This document shows positions 51,595 through 60,357 of a stretch of 64,000 bases of DNA, one piece after another. Positions within the stretch are counted from its first letter, which is position 1. Every line of letters starts with the position of its first letter. Below the pieces are notes generated by a model. It saw only the letters and a program-made list of their open reading frames with translations. It was not told the origin of the DNA and did not search any database. Source of the stretch: Mesorhizobium carmichaelinearum (GTDB taxonomy: Bacteria > Pseudomonadota > Alphaproteobacteria > Rhizobiales > Rhizobiaceae); assembly GCF_900199455.1 (NCBI RefSeq), contig NZ_FZQR01000006.1, forward strand, positions 186,001 to 250,000, read 5' to 3'. The position numbers were made by a program, and so were the translations under genes.

Positions 51595-52674
51595 ATGAAA
51601 GTCCTCTTTGCCAGCGGCAACGGCTACCCGCCAGAGTTCGGCGGCGGCGTCCAGTCCAGCACTCATCATCTGGCGCAGCAGCTGATCGAACATGGCCATG
51701 AAGCGTCGGTGCTCGCCGCTCTGTTCGGCGACGGCATGTTCGGCCTCAAGGCGCGTGCCAAGATGAAACTCTTGCGGCAACCCGCGGTCGTCGACAGCGT
51801 TCCCGGTTATCCGGTGATCAGGACATGGTTTCCCTGGGAAGCAGCAGGGTTTGCCGTCAGGAGACAGAAGCCTGACGTCGCGGTGGTCCAGTGCCACAAG
51901 TCGGTTCCGCTTGGCAAAGCGTTGGAGGCCGAGGGTGTGCCACTGGTCGTCTATCTCAGGAATGTCGAGTTCCATGAACTGGGCGGCGATCTGCGCGAGT
52001 TGCGCTCCGCGCTTTACATCGCCAATTCCGAATTCACTGCGCGCACCTACAGCAGGGAATTCGGCATCGAGGCGACGGTGATCCCGCCGACCATCAACCC
52101 GACGCAGTACAGCACGCCGACCACGGGTCAGTTCGTCACCCTGATCAACCCCTATGAGGAAAAGGGTTTTGAGCTGGCGGTGCGCATTGCCGACGCCTGC
52201 CCGGAAATTCCGTTCCTGTTCGTCGAAAGCTGGAAGCTGGAGGACGACCATCGCGCGCGCATCGAAGAGACGATCAGGCCACTCGGCAATGTCACGCTGG
52301 AGAGCCGCACCAACGACATGAAGACAGTCTATGGCCGCACCAGAATCCTGCTTGCGCCCTCGAAATGGGAGGAGGCCTGGGGCCGTGTGGCGTCAGAGGC
52401 CCATTGCAGCGGTATTCCGGTCATCGGCTCGCGGCGCGGCGGCCTGCCCGAAGCGATCGGCCCCGGCGGCGCGGTGCTCGACTACGACGCGCCACTCATC
52501 GACTGGGTCGCGGCCGTCAGGCAGCTGTGGAACGACAAAAAGGAATACGAGCGGGTTTCAAGCCTCGCGCGCGGCTTTGCGGCGCGCCCGGAGCTCGATC
52601 CCGACCGCCAGTTCGTCACCTTCTTCTCGATACTGGACAGGGCGGTGCAGCAACGCGCGCGCCAGGCGGCCTGA
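51595..52674 (+). CDS. GT4 family glycosyltransferase
   Basis: The 359-residue protein has the GT-B fold: FASGNGYPPEFGGGVQSSTHHLAQQLIEHGHE (start, abbreviated), VIPPTINPTQYS near residue 160, and the donor motif LAPSKWEEAWGRVASEAHCSGIPVIGSRRGGLPEAIG near residue 255 (shown in parts). It is in the exo locus after the GMC pair. The donor and linkage are unknown; it may add a residue specific to this EPS. Confidence 0.85.
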   Translation: MKVLFASGNGYPPEFGGGVQSSTHHLAQQLIEHGHEASVLAALFGDGMFGLKARAKMKLLRQPAVVDSVPGYPVIRTWFPWEAAGFAVRRQKPDVAVVQCHKSVPLGKALEAEGVPLVVYLRNVEFHELGGDLRELRSALYIANSEFTARTYSREFGIEATVIPPTINPTQYSTPTTGQFVTLINPYEEKGFELAVRIADACPEIPFLFVESWKLEDDHRARIEETIRPLGNVTLESRTNDMKTVYGRTRILLAPSKWEEAWGRVASEAHCSGIPVIGSRRGGLPEAIGPGGAVLDYDAPLIDWVAAVRQLWNDKKEYERVSSLARGFAARPELDPDRQFVTFFSILDRAVQQRARQAA

Positions 52675-52779
52675 CGTTGCGGACAGGTCAGGCGTCTGCA
52701 GGACCGGGCGCGGGGTCGATTGTGGAGTCCTTATCAGCCAACTTCAACGCCGCGTGGAGCGCAGAGGTCGTTTGACGGC

Positions 52780-53901
52780 TCACTTTGGTTTCTTGATCCG
52801 GTATCGTCCCTGCGACACGGCGGTCCTGTTCGTGACCTTGTTCTGGAGTACGCCCCTCAGCACCTGAACGATGTCGTCCCGGACGACAGGGAAAATCCGG
52901 TAGTACTGATGCTGTTCCGGATCCTTGGCGAAGGACGTCACGTCGGAACAGTCGATGGCAGTCACTTTGTCGCTGATGGTCGCCATATTGTCCGGGCCAT
53001 CACTGCCCAGCCGCGGCCCGTTGAATTTTGTCCCGGCGCTCAGTGTGTTGAGAACCCAGTCTTTTGAAGAATGGTAGACGGAGACCGACTGACCAATCCG
53101 TGGCAGGAACTTCAACTTTGCGGGGTCATCGAAGGCGTCGGCGTCCTCATCGGCGGCGGCCAGCACGATCTTGTCGAAGGTCCGCCTCAGAACCGCAGGG
53201 TTGGGGTTATTCTGGCCAAGCGGCACCATTGCCGAGACCGACTCTCCGGTCTGCTTCGCCACCACCGGGTCGGGCAGTCTGAGAAGGGCCTGAAGCGCGT
53301 TCCGGAGCACATAGTTTCCCATGCTGTGGCAGAGCAGATGGATGCTTTGCTGGCAGCGCAACTCCTCCGGCAAGGAGTCGACATAGTCGTGCAACCGCCG
53401 GATCGTTCGGGCGACGGATGGACCTGATGCGGAAGCAGTCCCTCGATCATGTGTGTAATCGTTGTAAGGCAGGGGAACCCCAAGCGGCGAGGCGATCGAG
53501 GGCCAGGTGAACACGAACATATTGGCATTGAGGCCATAGAAGGCCGAGATCCAACCGCCGCGTTCGATCGCATCGAAAAAGCTGTTGCTGAACCCGTGAA
53601 TGAAGGCGATGGTCGGCCGTTTCGAAGCCACCATGTCATTCCTCAGCGCGTCGAATATCGTGTTGCTTCCCAGCTGGGGCGTGTCGCCTTTGGCGAAGAT
53701 CAGCTGTTCATCGGCGACCTGAAGAGAGCCGGGGACGATCACGTTGGTTCGCGCCTGGAGATCGACGTCGACGTCGGCACTGCCGTAGCGAACGTTAAGC
53801 CCGCCTACAGGTCCGAGCTCGGATCCGAAGTCGACGATACGACTGCCGCCCGGCTCGGTAAACGGCTGCCGATTTGTGGCGAAATAGACCTTGATCCTCA
53901 T
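52780..53901 (-). CDS. DUF900-type alpha/beta hydrolase
   Basis: The 373-residue protein matches the DUF900 alpha/beta hydrolases: PTIAFIHGFSNSFFDAIERG near residue 96, HLLCHSMGNYVLRNALQAL near residue 170 with the nucleophile Ser in HSMGN, and DEDADAF and the final His regions of the triad. The nucleophile motif GxSxG reads CHSMG, with the first Gly changed to Cys. No signal peptide is visible. It is on the minus strand in the middle of plus-strand genes, so it is an independent unit. It may be an esterase; the substrate is unknown. Confidence 0.8.
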   Translation of the reverse strand: MRIKVYFATNRQPFTEPGGSRIVDFGSELGPVGGLNVRYGSADVDVDLQARTNVIVPGSLQVADEQLIFAKGDTPQLGSNTIFDALRNDMVASKRPTIAFIHGFSNSFFDAIERGGWISAFYGLNANMFVFTWPSIASPLGVPLPYNDYTHDRGTASASGPSVARTIRRLHDYVDSLPEELRCQQSIHLLCHSMGNYVLRNALQALLRLPDPVVAKQTGESVSAMVPLGQNNPNPAVLRRTFDKIVLAAADEDADAFDDPAKLKFLPRIGQSVSVYHSSKDWVLNTLSAGTKFNGPRLGSDGPDNMATISDKVTAIDCSDVTSFAKDPEQHQYYRIFPVVRDDIVQVLRGVLQNKVTNRTAVSQGRYRIKKPK

Positions 53902-54468
53902 GGCTGCCCCCCAATTACATCAGTACAAACGTCAAACTGGATCGATGCGCGGAAGTTTATCGACGACGTCGGCAGGCGTTTCATCGAGTCGATAATCTCC
54001 AATAGACACTCGCTGTCGCCCCCATGTCCTTCGACACCGAGCAAACCGAGACACCTGAAGAACATTAACGTCAGCGTGTCTAATCCAGCGCCAACAATCA
54101 CAACCCGCGTTTGAGCGAGCGGATTCGCTACGCCATGTCAGGGTTTTCTGGCACTGCTTCCCCGTTGCTGCAAGGCCACTTGCAACATCAGCACATCCAA
54201 AGCATTTGCTCAAGACTTCGAGGGGTGAGAGCCGTTAAATGTCGTTCACTTCTTCGTCACAGGGCGTATCGGATCGATTCAAGGCGAGGTTACTAGTGCC
54301 GACCGATAAAGCGCTTGGTCGAATGGCTGGAAGCCGCGCGCTGATACTTCGACTATCGGCTTGATCCCCCGGGGCATGGACCGGCAGTGCCAATGTGCGA
54401 TTGGCATCGGAGCCCGACCGCTGAACAATTGCGTCGGAGCATCGCATCAGGACAAATAGCGTTCGGGG
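53902..54468. other. 567-bp gap without recognised gene
   Basis: This region between the hydrolase gene and the phosphoribosyltransferase-HAD gene has lower GC than its surroundings and only short, protein-unlike reading frames. I see no RNA gene, no terminator with a T-run and no TGC-N3-GCA site. It may hold the promoter of the hydrolase and decayed DNA. Confidence 0.5.
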
Positions 54469-55491
54469 TCAGGCCGGGCGCTTGACCCGGCTTTTCAGCG
54501 TCTCGTAGCCGCGGGCGCCCAGCAGGGCGCGGGCTAAGGCCTTGGCGGCGCCCTTGCGGCCTTCCTGCGAGTTGACCTGCCGCAGCCTGGCCGGCAGGTT
54601 GCGCGCCGCCTGGCCGAGCGCCGGCAGCGACAACGCATCGGGAAAGCTGACGATGTGCGTTTCGACGCACAGCACCGGCTTGCCCGACAGCTCCGTGATC
54701 TTCAGCGCCTGCGCGTACTCGCTCTCGATGAACAGGATGGCGTTGGATTTGCGGTAGAAATCGGCCTTGAAACTGCCATGCGCGCCAAGCCGCCGGCGCT
54801 CGGCCATGCTCGGCAGGTCGAGCATGATCAGCTGGTCGTATTTGATCTCGTGCTTGGCCAGCCACGCCTCGGTCAGCGCGCGGTATTTCTCCAGCCGGCT
54901 GGTGACCAGCCAGCCGATCCTGTGGGTCGGGGCATGAAGCGGCCGCGCTTCGCTGAGGAATTTCTCATAGGCCGGACCGTCGTCGTTTTCCGCTTCGGTC
55001 GGATCGAGGCACAACACGCCATCGATGTCGACGCAGCATTGCGCCAGGAATTTGTGGTGCATGAAATTCCACTGGAACATGCGCGGATGCAGGACCACTT
55101 CGAAGACGAGGTCGGTTTCCGGGTGCTTCGGCTCCAGGCCGAACACCGCGGCATAGGTGAAATCGCCCTCGAAGCCGGCAGCCGCGATACGGGCGCGGGC
55201 ATCGCGCATGGCATTGCCGCCGGCGATGCTGTCGTCGATGACCAGCACCTTGCGCATGTCGGAGACCTTGCGGTCGAGTGCGGCGCGGCGCTTGGTGATG
55301 CCTGACGTGTAGACCCGGCCTTCCAGGAAGGAGTCCAGGTCGGTCATCGGAATGTTCGCCGCAAGGCTGACCAGCGTCGCCGCCAGCACGCCGCTTCTGG
55401 GAACGCCGACCACCAGGTCGATGTCGCGCGGCAGCCGGCGAAGGTTGCCGACGATCGTGTCGTTCATGTCGGAGATCGATCGGTAGTGCAT
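54469..55491 (-). CDS. Phosphoribosyltransferase-HAD-like fusion protein
   Basis: The 340-residue protein joins two domains. The first (residues 1-135) is like type I phosphoribosyltransferases: DLVVGVPRSGVLAATLVS and the PRPP loop VLVIDDSIAGGNAMRDA. The second begins CCVDIDGVLCLDPTEAE near residue 150, a HAD-type DxDG motif, followed by LVTSRLEKYRALTEAWLAKHEI and ending in a poorly conserved tail. It is 53 bp after exoT on the same strand. Such fusions are occasionally seen beside polysaccharide genes, but I know no function. Confidence 0.75.
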   Translation of the reverse strand: MHYRSISDMNDTIVGNLRRLPRDIDLVVGVPRSGVLAATLVSLAANIPMTDLDSFLEGRVYTSGITKRRAALDRKVSDMRKVLVIDDSIAGGNAMRDARARIAAAGFEGDFTYAAVFGLEPKHPETDLVFEVVLHPRMFQWNFMHHKFLAQCCVDIDGVLCLDPTEAENDDGPAYEKFLSEARPLHAPTHRIGWLVTSRLEKYRALTEAWLAKHEIKYDQLIMLDLPSMAERRRLGAHGSFKADFYRKSNAILFIESEYAQALKITELSGKPVLCVETHIVSFPDALSLPALGQAARNLPARLRQVNSQEGRKGAAKALARALLGARGYETLKSRVKRPA

Positions 55492-55544
55492 GAATCAGAC
55501 CTGATGTTCGTGTGGATATTGGGTAGCCGGCAAAGGCGCCGAAA

Positions 55545-57041
55545 TTATTGTGCCTCGCGCGGCGTTGCCGCCGGCTGTCTTGCCGGCAGCATTTTCAGGG
55601 CCTCGCGCAAGGCCTCGCGGCCGGATGCGAAGGCCAGCGCGACGACGATGGTAATGAGGTAGGCAAGAATGGCGCCGCTGGCCAAGGCGAGGACGTGCTG
55701 TTGCGGCAGCATCGGCTTGATCAGCCAGACCGCCGCCAGCGCCAGATGGGCGCCGAGCACGAACGGCGTTGCGGCGCGCAGCACATGGCTGGCCTGCAGC
55801 GGTCCGCTTTTGCCGACATAGAGCCACAGGAACGGCGTGCGCAGATATTCGCTGACCGCGTAGGCGATCGCCACGCCGAGCGCGCCATAGGGCAGGCCAA
55901 TCGCGAAGGCGAGCACCGAGGTCACCGCGGTGATGATGCCCCAGCGCATGAAGTCGCCGGAGCGGCCCTGGCTGACGAAAAGCCAGCCCGCTGGGTTGTT
56001 GAGCGGTTGCAGCAGCCCGGCAAAGCCGAGCGCCAGGAAGATCGCGGCGCTTGCGCGCCACTGCTCGCCGAGCACGAAGGGGATCAGCACATCCGACATG
56101 GCGGTGGCGAAGGCGACGCCGGGCAGCGCCACCAAAAGGATCAGCGGCATCACGCGCAGATAGGCGCTGCGGTAGCGGTCCGGCTCGTCCTTCAGCCTGG
56201 ACAGCGCCGGCACCATGACCTTCGACAGCGGATTGGTGATCTGGCTGAGCGGGAACAGAAGCAGCTTGTAGGCGCGGTCGTAGAGGCCGAGTTGCTGCTC
56301 GCCCCAATATTTGCCGATCAGCACATTGTCGAGGTTGCGGGCGAAGAAATTGGCGAAGTTAAAGCCGGTGATGCCGGCGCCGAAATTGATCAGTTCGCCG
56401 ATGCCCGCGACCTTGCGCGGCAGACCGGGACGCCAGCGCGAGCTTGCCCAGTAGCACAGCGTCGGCAGAACGGCACCGGTCAACGTGCCGGCAAACAGCG
56501 CCCAGTAGGAACGGTCGATGAAAGTCCAGGCGATCGAGACAGTCAGCCCTGCAACGGCACTAGCGACATCGATGACCGCCAGGCGGCCGAACTGCATGCG
56601 CCGCGTCAAAAGCGCCAGATGCTGGGCGCCGAGCCCATAGGCCATGATCTGCAGCCCGAAGGCGGCGACCAGCCCCGCCACGCGCGGCTCGCCGTAGAAG
56701 GCAGCGACCAGCGGTGCTGCACCTGCAAGCACGCAGGCCAGGATGGCGCTGACGGCGACATTGATCCAGAAGAGGTAGTTCACCTCCTCATGCCTTATGC
56801 CCGATTTCTGGATCGTCGCCTGGGTCAGGCCGAAATCCTGGAACAGTGCGATGAAGGCCAGCACCGGCGCGCACATCGCCACCACGCCGAAATCCTGCGG
56901 CGACAACAGCCGCGACAGCACGATGACGGATATGATCTGCGTCGCGACCCGCACTGATTGCGACATAGCGGTCACCACCGCGCCGCGCCCGACCGATTTG
57001 CGCAGCGAGCCTTCTGGCGGATCGAATGGGTTGGCTTCCAA
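55545..57041 (-). CDS. exoT: Polysaccharide flippase ExoT (Wzx-type)
   Basis: The 498-residue membrane protein of the polysaccharide transporter family has about 12 to 14 spans. The start SLRKSVGRGAVVTAMSQSVRVATQIISVIVLSRLLSPQDFG (in parts) and FGLTQATIQKSG are classical for Wzx/ExoT. It moves lipid-linked octasaccharide units across the inner membrane for ExoQ. The start is a TTG with AGGA nine bases upstream; the length equals that of ExoT. It is divergent from exoL. Confidence 0.85.
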   Translation of the reverse strand: MEANPFDPPEGSLRKSVGRGAVVTAMSQSVRVATQIISVIVLSRLLSPQDFGVVAMCAPVLAFIALFQDFGLTQATIQKSGIRHEEVNYLFWINVAVSAILACVLAGAAPLVAAFYGEPRVAGLVAAFGLQIMAYGLGAQHLALLTRRMQFGRLAVIDVASAVAGLTVSIAWTFIDRSYWALFAGTLTGAVLPTLCYWASSRWRPGLPRKVAGIGELINFGAGITGFNFANFFARNLDNVLIGKYWGEQQLGLYDRAYKLLLFPLSQITNPLSKVMVPALSRLKDEPDRYRSAYLRVMPLILLVALPGVAFATAMSDVLIPFVLGEQWRASAAIFLALGFAGLLQPLNNPAGWLFVSQGRSGDFMRWGIITAVTSVLAFAIGLPYGALGVAIAYAVSEYLRTPFLWLYVGKSGPLQASHVLRAATPFVLGAHLALAAVWLIKPMLPQQHVLALASGAILAYLITIVVALAFASGREALREALKMLPARQPAATPREAQ

Positions 57042-57125
57042 ATTCAGGATTCCTGATTTTTGCGCGGATTTCCGACACCTTGAAAATCCACGACCGCCGC
57101 CATCCCCAAACTACGGCAATAATTT

Positions 57126-57194
57126 TGCAGTGCAACAGAAAATGTCCATAACCGCGCCAAAAATGTTGCGATGCAGCAAGAGCTGTACTAGCAT
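57126..57194 (+). promoter_or_regulatory. exoT-exoL divergent control region with two TGC-N3-GCA elements
   Basis: The elements are TGCAGTGCA (57126-57134) and TGCGATGCA (57167-57175). The second overlaps a -35-like TTGCGA (57166-57171), followed after 17 bp by TAGCAT (57189-57194), 36 bp before the exoL ATG. The 188-bp gap is AT-rich. The promoter is proposed by eye. Confidence 0.5.
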
Positions 57195-57229
57195 CCCTTT
57201 GGGTGGGGTCAAACAGCGGTCGAGTTTTC

Positions 57230-58402
57230 ATGCTGCATGTCTTGTACCTGGTGCACGATGTCTCCGATCCGGCGGTTCGCCGACGGATCACAATGCTCAG
57301 GACAGGCGGCGCCCGGGTTACCCTGGCGGGCTTCCGCCGCACCGCGACCCCGATTGCCGATATTGAAGGATTGCAGCCGATCGACCTTGGCGCAACGCGT
57401 GATGGCCGATTCGCCCAGCGCCTGACGGCGGTGGCGAAAGCGGCGGTTTCGATAGGCTCGAAGCTGAAGGGCGCGCCGCGGCCCGATCTCATCATCGCGC
57501 GCAATCTGGAAATGCTGGCGCTGGCGCGTCGCGCCAGGTCGGCTTTCGGCGCTACGGTGCCGATCGTCTATGAATGCCTCGACATCCACCGCCTGGTGCT
57601 TCGCGACGACATGCTGGGCAAGGCACTGCGCGCCACCGAGCGCCATCTGGCGCGCGACGTGAAGCTGCTGGTGACCAGTTCGCCCGCCTTCATCGCCAAT
57701 TATTTCAAGCCCTTCCGCCAGGTCGCCGCCCCCGTCGAACTGGTCGAGAACAAATATTTCGAGGCAGCGGCGATCTTACCCGGCGAGCGTGAGGCGGTGG
57801 CAGCGCCTGTCGCCCCGCCATGGCGGATCGGCTGGTTCGGAGCGCTGCGCTGCCGGCGCTCGCTCAAGCTGCTGGCCGATTTCACCCACCGTATGGATGG
57901 ACGTTTCGAAGTGGTGCTGCGCGGTCGTCCGGCGCTCTCCGAATTCCCGGATTTCCATGCCTTCGTCGATGCCGAACCCTATTTGTCGTTTCGCGGACCC
58001 TACCGTAACCCGGAGGACATGGCGGCGATCTACCAGGACGTCCATTTCTCCTGGGCGATCGATTTCTTCGAAGAGGGACAGAATTCGGAATGGCTGCTGC
58101 CCAACCGCCTCTATGAAGGCTGCCGCTTCGGCGCGGTGCCGATCTCGATGGGCCATACGGAAACGGGACGGTTCCTCAGCCAGCAGGACATCGGCATCCT
58201 GTTGCCCAAGGCGACGCCTGACGCGATCGAAACAGCACTCGGCAAGATGGAGGAGCATCGCTTCGGCAAGCTGAAAGCGCGCGTGCTTGCTCGCAATCCG
58301 AGGACGTGGAGCTACGATCGCAGCGACTGCAGCGCACTGGTCGAAAAACTGCGCCGCCTGACCACCGTGCGCGAACCCCTCGCGGCTGAAGCTTTGGCAT
58401 AG
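57230..58402 (+). CDS. exoL: EPS glycosyltransferase ExoL
   Basis: The 390-residue cytoplasmic protein resembles ExoL, which adds the second glucose to the growing succinoglycan unit. Typical are the N-terminal LHVLYLVHDVSDPAVRRRI, PDLIIARNLEMLALARRA, IVYECLDIHRLVLRDD and WAIDFFEEGQNSEWLLPNRLYEGCRFGAVPI (in parts). It heads the exoLAMO run, with the next gene 15 bp later. The ATG at MLHVLYL was chosen as the natural start of the Rossmann strand. Confidence 0.88.
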   Translation: MLHVLYLVHDVSDPAVRRRITMLRTGGARVTLAGFRRTATPIADIEGLQPIDLGATRDGRFAQRLTAVAKAAVSIGSKLKGAPRPDLIIARNLEMLALARRARSAFGATVPIVYECLDIHRLVLRDDMLGKALRATERHLARDVKLLVTSSPAFIANYFKPFRQVAAPVELVENKYFEAAAILPGEREAVAAPVAPPWRIGWFGALRCRRSLKLLADFTHRMDGRFEVVLRGRPALSEFPDFHAFVDAEPYLSFRGPYRNPEDMAAIYQDVHFSWAIDFFEEGQNSEWLLPNRLYEGCRFGAVPISMGHTETGRFLSQQDIGILLPKATPDAIETALGKMEEHRFGKLKARVLARNPRTWSYDRSDCSALVEKLRRLTTVREPLAAEALA

Positions 58403-58417
58403 GATGAACATCGCCCG

Positions 58418-59407
58418 ATGACGCAAGCGCTTCCCTCCAGCCTGATCGTGATCCCCTGCCTGAACGAGGCAGCCCATATCGGTGCGCTGCTCGGCCAGCT
58501 CTGCCCGGCGGCAGTAAGGCTTGGCGCCCGGATCGTCGTTGCCGATGGCGGCAGCACCGACGGCACGCTGGCCATTGTCGAGCAGATCGCCGCGAAGGAC
58601 CCGCGCGTTATCCTGCTTCACAACAAGCGGCGCATCCAGAGCGCGGCGATCAATCTCGCCGTCGGCACGTTCGGTGAAGGCGCGGAGTACCTCATCCGCA
58701 TCGACGCGCATGGCGGCTATCCCGACGACTACTGCGACCGCCTGCTTGAGGAAGCGCTGGCCACATCAGCCGATTCGGTCGTCGTTTCCATGCTGACCAG
58801 TGGCAGCGGCACCGTGCAGAAATCGGTTGCGGCGGCGCAGAATTCGAAACTCGGCACAGGTGGCTCCAAGCATCGCCACCTCTCCGCCGGAGAATGGGTC
58901 GACCACGGCCATCACGCGCTGATGCGGATATCGGCCTTCGGCGCTGTCGGCGGCTATGACGAGACCTTCAGTCACAATGAGGATGCCGAGCTCGACTACC
59001 GGCTGCGGCAGGCCGGCTACAAGATCTGGATGAGCGGCAAGACGCAGATGGTCTATTACCCGCGCGCCTCGCTCAAGGGTCTCTATTTCCAGTATCTCGG
59101 CTATGGCCGCGGCCGTGCCAAGAATGTGCTGAAGCACCGCGTCATCCCGAAGGTCCGGCAGATGGTGCCGCTGGCGGTCTTCCCGGTGGTTCTGCTGGCG
59201 GCCTTCTCCTTCGTGCACTGGATCGCGGCGGTGCCGCTGCTGATCTGGGCTGCGGTGTGCCTGGGCTACGGCCTGGTGGCGGCCATTCGCCAGCGCAATG
59301 CCGATATCGCGCTGGCCGGCGTCTCCGCCATGGTCATGCATTTCGGCTGGTCCGTCGGCTTCTGGCTGCAGCTTCTCGGCCTCGGCGCGCGACGCGGGGT
59401 GGCGTGA
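58418..59407 (+). CDS. exoA: EPS glucosyltransferase ExoA
   Basis: The 329-residue protein is a GT2 enzyme (ExoA, beta-1,3-glucosyl transfer to the galactose-glucose lipid). It has LIVIPCLNEAAHIGALL, VVADGGSTDGTLAI near residue 45, YLIRIDAHGGYP (metal motif) and GYDETFSHNEDAELDYRLRQAGYKIW, and two C-terminal membrane spans. Its TGA overlaps the exoM ATG by one base (TGATG). Confidence 0.92.
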   Translation: MTQALPSSLIVIPCLNEAAHIGALLGQLCPAAVRLGARIVVADGGSTDGTLAIVEQIAAKDPRVILLHNKRRIQSAAINLAVGTFGEGAEYLIRIDAHGGYPDDYCDRLLEEALATSADSVVVSMLTSGSGTVQKSVAAAQNSKLGTGGSKHRHLSAGEWVDHGHHALMRISAFGAVGGYDETFSHNEDAELDYRLRQAGYKIWMSGKTQMVYYPRASLKGLYFQYLGYGRGRAKNVLKHRVIPKVRQMVPLAVFPVVLLAAFSFVHWIAAVPLLIWAAVCLGYGLVAAIRQRNADIALAGVSAMVMHFGWSVGFWLQLLGLGARRGVA

Positions 59408-60357
59408 TGGCGGTTCAGGCCAAGAACCGCAGCATCGACATCGGCGTGTGCACGTTCCGCCGGCCGGAACTGGCCGACACGCTGCGCTCGCTCGCCGCCA
59501 TGGAGATGCCTGAGGGCTTCGATATCAGCGTCATCGTTGCCGACAATGACGACACGCCGAGCGCCCAGGCGCTGGTGACGGCGCTGTCGCAGGACTTGAA
59601 ATTGCCGGTCCGCTATCGGCATGCCCCGGCGCGCAACATCTCGGTCGCCCGCAATGCTTGCCTCGATGCCAGCGAGGCGGATTTCCTCGCCTTCATCGAT
59701 GACGACGAGACTGCCTCCGCCCGTTGGCTGGCCGAACTGGTGGCGACGGCCGAAGACAGTGGTGCAACAGCCGTGCTCGGCCCGGTGCGGGCGCTTTACC
59801 GCCCGGATGCGCCGGAATGGATGCGGCGCGGCGATTTTCACTCGACCTTGCCGGTCTGGGTACGCGGCGAGATCCGCACCGGCTACACCTGCAACGTGCT
59901 GCTGCGCATGGGGTCGGACAGCCTGCGCGGCCGTCGCTTCAGCCTGGCGCGCGGCCAGACCGGCGGCGAGGACACCGAGTTCTTCGATCAGATGGTCAAG
60001 GCCGGCGGCCGCATCGCCTTCGCTCAAGACGCCTGGGTGGACGAGGTGGTGCCGCGCTCAAGAGCGGCATTCGACTGGCTCGGCCGCCGCCGTTTTCGCG
60101 TCGGTCAGACGCATGGTCACCTCTTAGGCAGCAGCGCGCGTGGCATCGGGCTGATCAAGCAAGTTGGCCTAGCCTCCGCAAAGGCCGCCTTTTGTTTCGC
60201 CGCGGCACTTCCCGTCGTCGCCAGCCCGGTGCGCAGGAACCGCAGCGTGCTACGCGGCATCATGCATGTCGGCGTCGTCAGCGGCCTTGTCGGCGTCCGC
60301 GAAATCCGCCTCTACGGCCAATCCTCACCTGGGGAAGGAGGCAAGCGTGCAGCCTGA
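59407..60357 (+). CDS. exoM: EPS glucosyltransferase ExoM
   Basis: The 316-residue protein is a GT2 enzyme of the ExoM type: IDIGVCTFRRPELADTLRSL, VIVADNDDTPSAQ, ARNISVARNACLDASEADFLAFIDDDETAS (DDD metal motif near residue 100, shown in part) and GQTGGEDTEFFDQMVKAGGRIAF. ExoM adds a beta-1,4 glucose. It overlaps exoA by one base and exoO by 11 bp, so translation is coupled. Confidence 0.92.
   Translation: MAVQAKNRSIDIGVCTFRRPELADTLRSLAAMEMPEGFDISVIVADNDDTPSAQALVTALSQDLKLPVRYRHAPARNISVARNACLDASEADFLAFIDDDETASARWLAELVATAEDSGATAVLGPVRALYRPDAPEWMRRGDFHSTLPVWVRGEIRTGYTCNVLLRMGSDSLRGRRFSLARGQTGGEDTEFFDQMVKAGGRIAFAQDAWVDEVVPRSRAAFDWLGRRRFRVGQTHGHLLGSSARGIGLIKQVGLASAKAAFCFAAALPVVASPVRRNRSVLRGIMHVGVVSGLVGVREIRLYGQSSPGEGGKRAA

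Noticed and set aside
53898..54101. Small minus-strand gene in the gap at 54 kb
   Set aside because: The product has no known features and no ribosome binding site, and composition does not look coding.
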